Assembly: GCA_029168955.1 (NCBI GenBank)
Contig: JAPDOI010000144.1
Coordinates: 992,001-1,056,000, forward strand
Direction of reading: 5' to 3'
DNA: 64,000 bases
Origin: Aplectana chamaeleonis
Lineage: Eukaryota > Nematoda > Chromadorea > Rhabditida > Cosmocercidae
Shown here: one piece after another, positions 60,901-64,000 of the stretch
Layout: each line of letters opens with the position of its first letter
Numbering within the stretch: position 1 is the first letter of the stretch
Program-made: the position numbers and the translations under genes
The notes under the pieces: model-generated
The model's input: the letters and a program-made list of their open reading frames with translations, nothing else
What the model was told of the DNA's origin: nothing
Databases searched by the model: none

Positions 60901-61385
60901 GGCACTGTTCGCGATAAAAATCGCTTTTCTGTTTTTTTGCCTATCCTGAAACCGGTCCCATTCTGATTCCAATGATGCTTCTGGAATCGTACAAGACCTT
61001 CTGGGAATGGAGTTATGGTCCCTCAAAAATTGAGCTAGGAAAAATGGTGGACGAGTTGTCCAAGGCTTGTAACCTCCGTTTTTTTGCAGCCAATGTGTGC
61101 GAGCTGACCTGAGTGAAGAGAGAAGTTGAGAATGAAGGGAAGAACGGGGCTTTTGATCTGAAACCATCGCTCAACTCACGATTTCAAGTGTTCCTTTGTT
61201 CACGTCGAGGGGCGGAAAGGGGCCGGACTTGCCCACAGCGGCGGGGTTCGCCCACTTTTCTAAGCCGTTTTGCTGCTCCTGGGTAGCTTTTCGTTCCGTT
61301 TCTTCGACGCTGTTCTGCTTCTGAGAGCCACGAGAAGCGTTTGTCATGGAAAATTCGAGGATGAAGTTTATCGCGAACAGTGCCT
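60900..61385. mobile_element. MITE family B, copy 2
   Basis: Perfect terminal inverted repeats AGGCACTGTTCGCGATAAA, each next to TTAA (60896-60899 and 61386-61389). 486 bp, no coding content of its own. The interior matches 1667-2153 (GATTCCAATGATGCTTCTGG, AATCGTACAAGACCTTCT). The perfect ends suggest recent mobility. Confidence 0.78.
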
Positions 61386-61389
61386 TTAA

Positions 61390-61824
61390 TGAACACATCC
61401 TGACCGGCCTCCTAGGGAAAAATGAAACGACACATTGGGAAAAGTTGCTAGACTTTCTCTGAGTGCGCCGCATAGAGGACGTCCTGCATCACGAAGAAAG
61501 TAATTCCACCATTCCGAGAGCCTTGAACGGACCCCAAATTATAAGACCGAATTTCAGGAGTTCCCGTCAGCAGAAGAAGTCACGAAGTCCCTGCTTCCCA
61601 AGAACTCTACAGCGTGAGATGTCGTCACCTCGCCAAACAAAACTCCGCGTGTTCTGATTAACGAAAACGTCAAAATTAACGTTCAGATGTACCAAGAATT
61701 AATTTTTGAGAAGCTGAGGCTTCCTGGAAGCGAATGAACTAGAATATGATTTTCCAGTACAATTGTGCTTCCACCCATGGAGCGAAAACTATACCTTTCT
61801 CGCTTCCAAAATTGGCGCTAATCT
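61390..61824. other. Intergenic spacer
   Basis: No gene or paired repeat is recognised between MITE B copy 2 and retrotransposon copy D. Confidence 0.3.
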
Positions 61825-63190
61825 TCTTCTTCTTAGCAGCCACGTCGAGGGTACTGTCATAGGTTGAGGAACTGGGCGACCAAAGATGGATTCGTCCATA
61901 GGTCCATTGTGGTCAGCGTGGTTGGTCTCTCCGGACAATCAAACAAATGTGCCGTATCGTGGCCGTGGCATCCACAGTCTGGGCAAACGTCCGATTTGCT
62001 GCTATCAATCTTGCTAACATATGCCATAAGCATAGTAGAGTGACCACAGCGCAGCGATGCCAGGGTGCATCTGGCCCTCCTTTCGAGTTGAGACTCGGAT
62101 GTGCAGACCCGGGGCGGCACCACTCCCAGCATGGGATTCACCGCCGCCTTTTCCAGATGACAGCGTACGAACTGTGTGTGCTCCTCGCGCAACAGACGGA
62201 GTCGTTCTTGCTGTGAATCGTGCCATCTTTGCAGATTGACTTTGCTTGGAGCATCGGCGAATGGCTTTCTGATGCGTCTCTCCCTGACGGGGTTCAGCAC
62301 TCTCCATGAGATGTGGTTGGGTTGCATTATGATATTCATGAAAAATTGTTAGGCCTGGAGCTGGCAGTGCTCTTTTACTGGTAATAATCGTGTCTCCGCA
62401 TGCAAGTGCTCGACTGGGGAACTTCTTGCACATCCGGTAGATATACGAAGTGCGGCATTCTGTACACGCTGCATCTTGGTCCAGGAGGTTTCTAATACCA
62501 AGTGCTGCCACACCGGTGCAGCGTACTCCAGAGCGGGCTGAAGTATTGCCTTGTATGTCGTGATAATAGTTTCCTTGCTACTGCCCTATGATGTACCGCC
62601 CAGGGCTCTGAGCACATTAAGCTTCGCTTTGACGACGGCCTGCTTCTGCTCGGTGTTCTTATGAAAGTTGAGCGATGGATCGAGCACCAGACCGAGCAGT
62701 TTAAGAAAGCGAGCAGCAGGTAATCGATCTCCGTCCCACTCGACATGCGGGTGAGCGCTGTGCTCCGATGGATCCGTTAAGAGTACGGATACCGACGATT
62801 TTAATGCAGAGATTTTTAGCATTTTGCGATCAAAAAAGCTTTTCAGTGTGACCAGGTACTCATTGATCTTGGAGGCGGCCACATGTATATCCCGATCCCG
62901 ACACATTATTGTCATATCATCGGCATAGGCGACCACCTTGATATTCTGGGGAGGAGCGGGCATGTCTTCGAGGTACAGACTGAAGAGGGCAGGCGATAAA
63001 ACGCCGCCCTGCGGAAGTCCAGCTGCAATAGGAATACTATTGGAGACATTGTTCCGGAACATAACTCTGGCTCGTCTGCCCTTGATGAATGCCGATATCC
63101 AGCGTTTCTGCCACGGCGGTATTGATGATTCGAGTAAGTTGCTTGACAGAACTCCATGGTTTACTGTGTCGAATGCCTTTTAAAAAAAAT
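61825..63190 (-). pseudogene. Retrotransposon copy D, 5'-truncated
   Basis: Same family as copies A-C. The element begins within the RT (GIDTVNH-like region, ~63185, next to an A-rich run), so the endonuclease is missing. 63062-62586 reads SNSIPIAAGLPQGGVLSPAL and AYADDMTIMCRDRD with intact catalytic aspartates. After a shift, 62511-62339 holds the thumb region, and 62339-61857 ends with CPDCGCHGHDTAHLFDC and the stop. A GAA tail lies at ~61826-61838. Closer in sequence to A than to C (RDRDI, SNSIPIAAG). Confidence 0.87.
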
Positions 63191-63587
63191 TGTCTTTGGC
63201 TTCAGTGGTGAGATACTGAATATTTTACCTATGCGTTTGAGCTTCCCTCCCTCAACTAAATTTGCCTTTTTTATTTTTTATTTTTATTCTTTTGTTTTTT
63301 CTTTTTGTCTTGCATGTTATGGGTTGTGATGAAACCCGGCAACATTTAACTCACATATTGAAGGAGGGCCATACCTCCTACTAAAAATAGGCGTTGTTGC
63401 TGATGTGGGGTGTAGAGTAGCGTGGTTGGGGTCTGCTCTGCACGCTTCCGGTAACTCTGGTTCGTTTGAACAAAAAAGGGCCCGTCATTCCCTTGGTGGC
63501 AGCCCCACCGAAGCCTTTCGGAACACCAACCTTAAGGTGGACTCCCCCCTTCACTTAGGCTTGGCTTCCTAGGTGATGTGGATCTAA
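63191..63587. other. T-rich spacer before the GIY-YIG frame
   Basis: 63255-63315 is T-rich. 63480-63560 contains imperfect inverted words (CCCTTGGTGGC; CCAACCTTAAGGTGG). No reverse transcriptase or other protein domain lies here, which matters for interpreting the next frame. Confidence 0.4.
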
Positions 63588-64000
63588 CAGTCAAAAAACT
63601 CCATGCAAGTCAGTCAGAGCAATTACTTTCAGGTCTCCAGCTTCACTAAGTATAAGGTAGGTAACGGGCATTATACAGTTAAAGACTTGGGAAGCCACAC
63701 CATAGGTAAAAAGCGTAAAAATATCTGTAACATTTGCAGTCTCATCAAGTTTGAAAATCAAATCTGCTCTCACACTACAAAATTCATAATAAATACTTAT
63801 CATACTCCCACTAGTAATTGTAATACAAAAGGAGTAGTTTATTGTTTGCAATGCAATTGTTGTGATAGACAATATGTTGGAATTACACAGCGATGCCTCA
63901 AATTTAGAATTAGAGAACATCTGAATAACATTAAAAATTTCAAGAAACCTACGCTCTTGTACAAACATTTTCAACAATGTCGCTCTGGATTTTCTGTCTA
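63588..64000 (+). CDS. Penelope-like GIY-YIG endonuclease, partial
   Basis: A plus-strand frame opens after TAA 63585-63587 and runs off the window (about 137 codons). A cysteine pair region NICNIC...CSHTTKF leads into TPTSNCNTKGVVYCLQCNCC, then RQYVGITQRCLKFRIREHL and LLYKHFQQC. This fits the GIY-YIG nuclease fold: VVY for GIY, YVG for YIG, the conserved arginine (FRIREH) and the cysteine/histidine pattern typical of Penelope-like retroelements. The catalytic glutamate would lie beyond the edge. The first ATG is at 63603. No reverse transcriptase is visible upstream. Other GIY-YIG families are possible, but the cysteine spacing favours Penelope-like. Confidence 0.7.

Overview
The window is nuclear DNA of a nematode, most likely a strongylid such as a hookworm. 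That is an inference from a compact multi-exon gene with GT-AG introns and a possible trans-splice acceptor just before its ATG, and from the mix of RTE and CR1/jockey-type retrotransposons, a ~1.29 kb cecropia-type mariner, and many small TIR and foldback elements. There is no bacterial operon, CRISPR array, rRNA or convincing tRNA. Almost every long open frame belongs to a transposable element or a tandem repeat.

The one host gene I can reconstruct is a DEK-family chromatin protein on the minus strand, 33716 down to 26256. It has eleven exons whose phases all agree (1437 nt, 478 residues). The order is acidic N-terminus, DEK/pseudo-SAP core, lysine-rich linker and C-terminal DEK_C domain. 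Its large introns carry transposon debris.

Region by region. 1-4.6 kb: short TIR elements (MITEs) and foldbacks. 4638-5923: a complete mariner with intact ends and a frameshifted transposase. 7.46-8.64 kb: a TTAA-flanked TIR element. 9.28-15.52 kb: a layered insertion in which a long-inverted-repeat element was hit by an RTE retrotransposon (9-bp duplication), the RTE by a Mutator-like TIR element (9-bp duplication), and that one contains a further inverted-repeat element. 16.6-25 kb: MITEs nested in one another and palindromes. 26.2-33.7 kb: DEK. 36.4-36.6 kb: (AT)73. 36.7-38.8 kb: a 5'-truncated CR1-like element. 41.18-43.11 kb: a 21-bp satellite with a 315-bp higher-order repeat, open in several frames. 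43.4-48.9 kb: foldbacks. 49-53.2 kb and 57.2-63.2 kb: four copies of one non-LTR retrotransposon family. 63.59-64 kb: the start of a Penelope-like GIY-YIG endonuclease reading frame that runs off the window.

The observations most worth following are: a 2A-like NPGP motif behind a hydrophobic leader at the N-terminus of two retrotransposon copies; the exactly dated nest at 9-15 kb; a group of MITE families sharing TTAA duplications and an AGGCA end that chain at their own termini; and the GIY-YIG frame at the right edge with no reverse transcriptase upstream of it.
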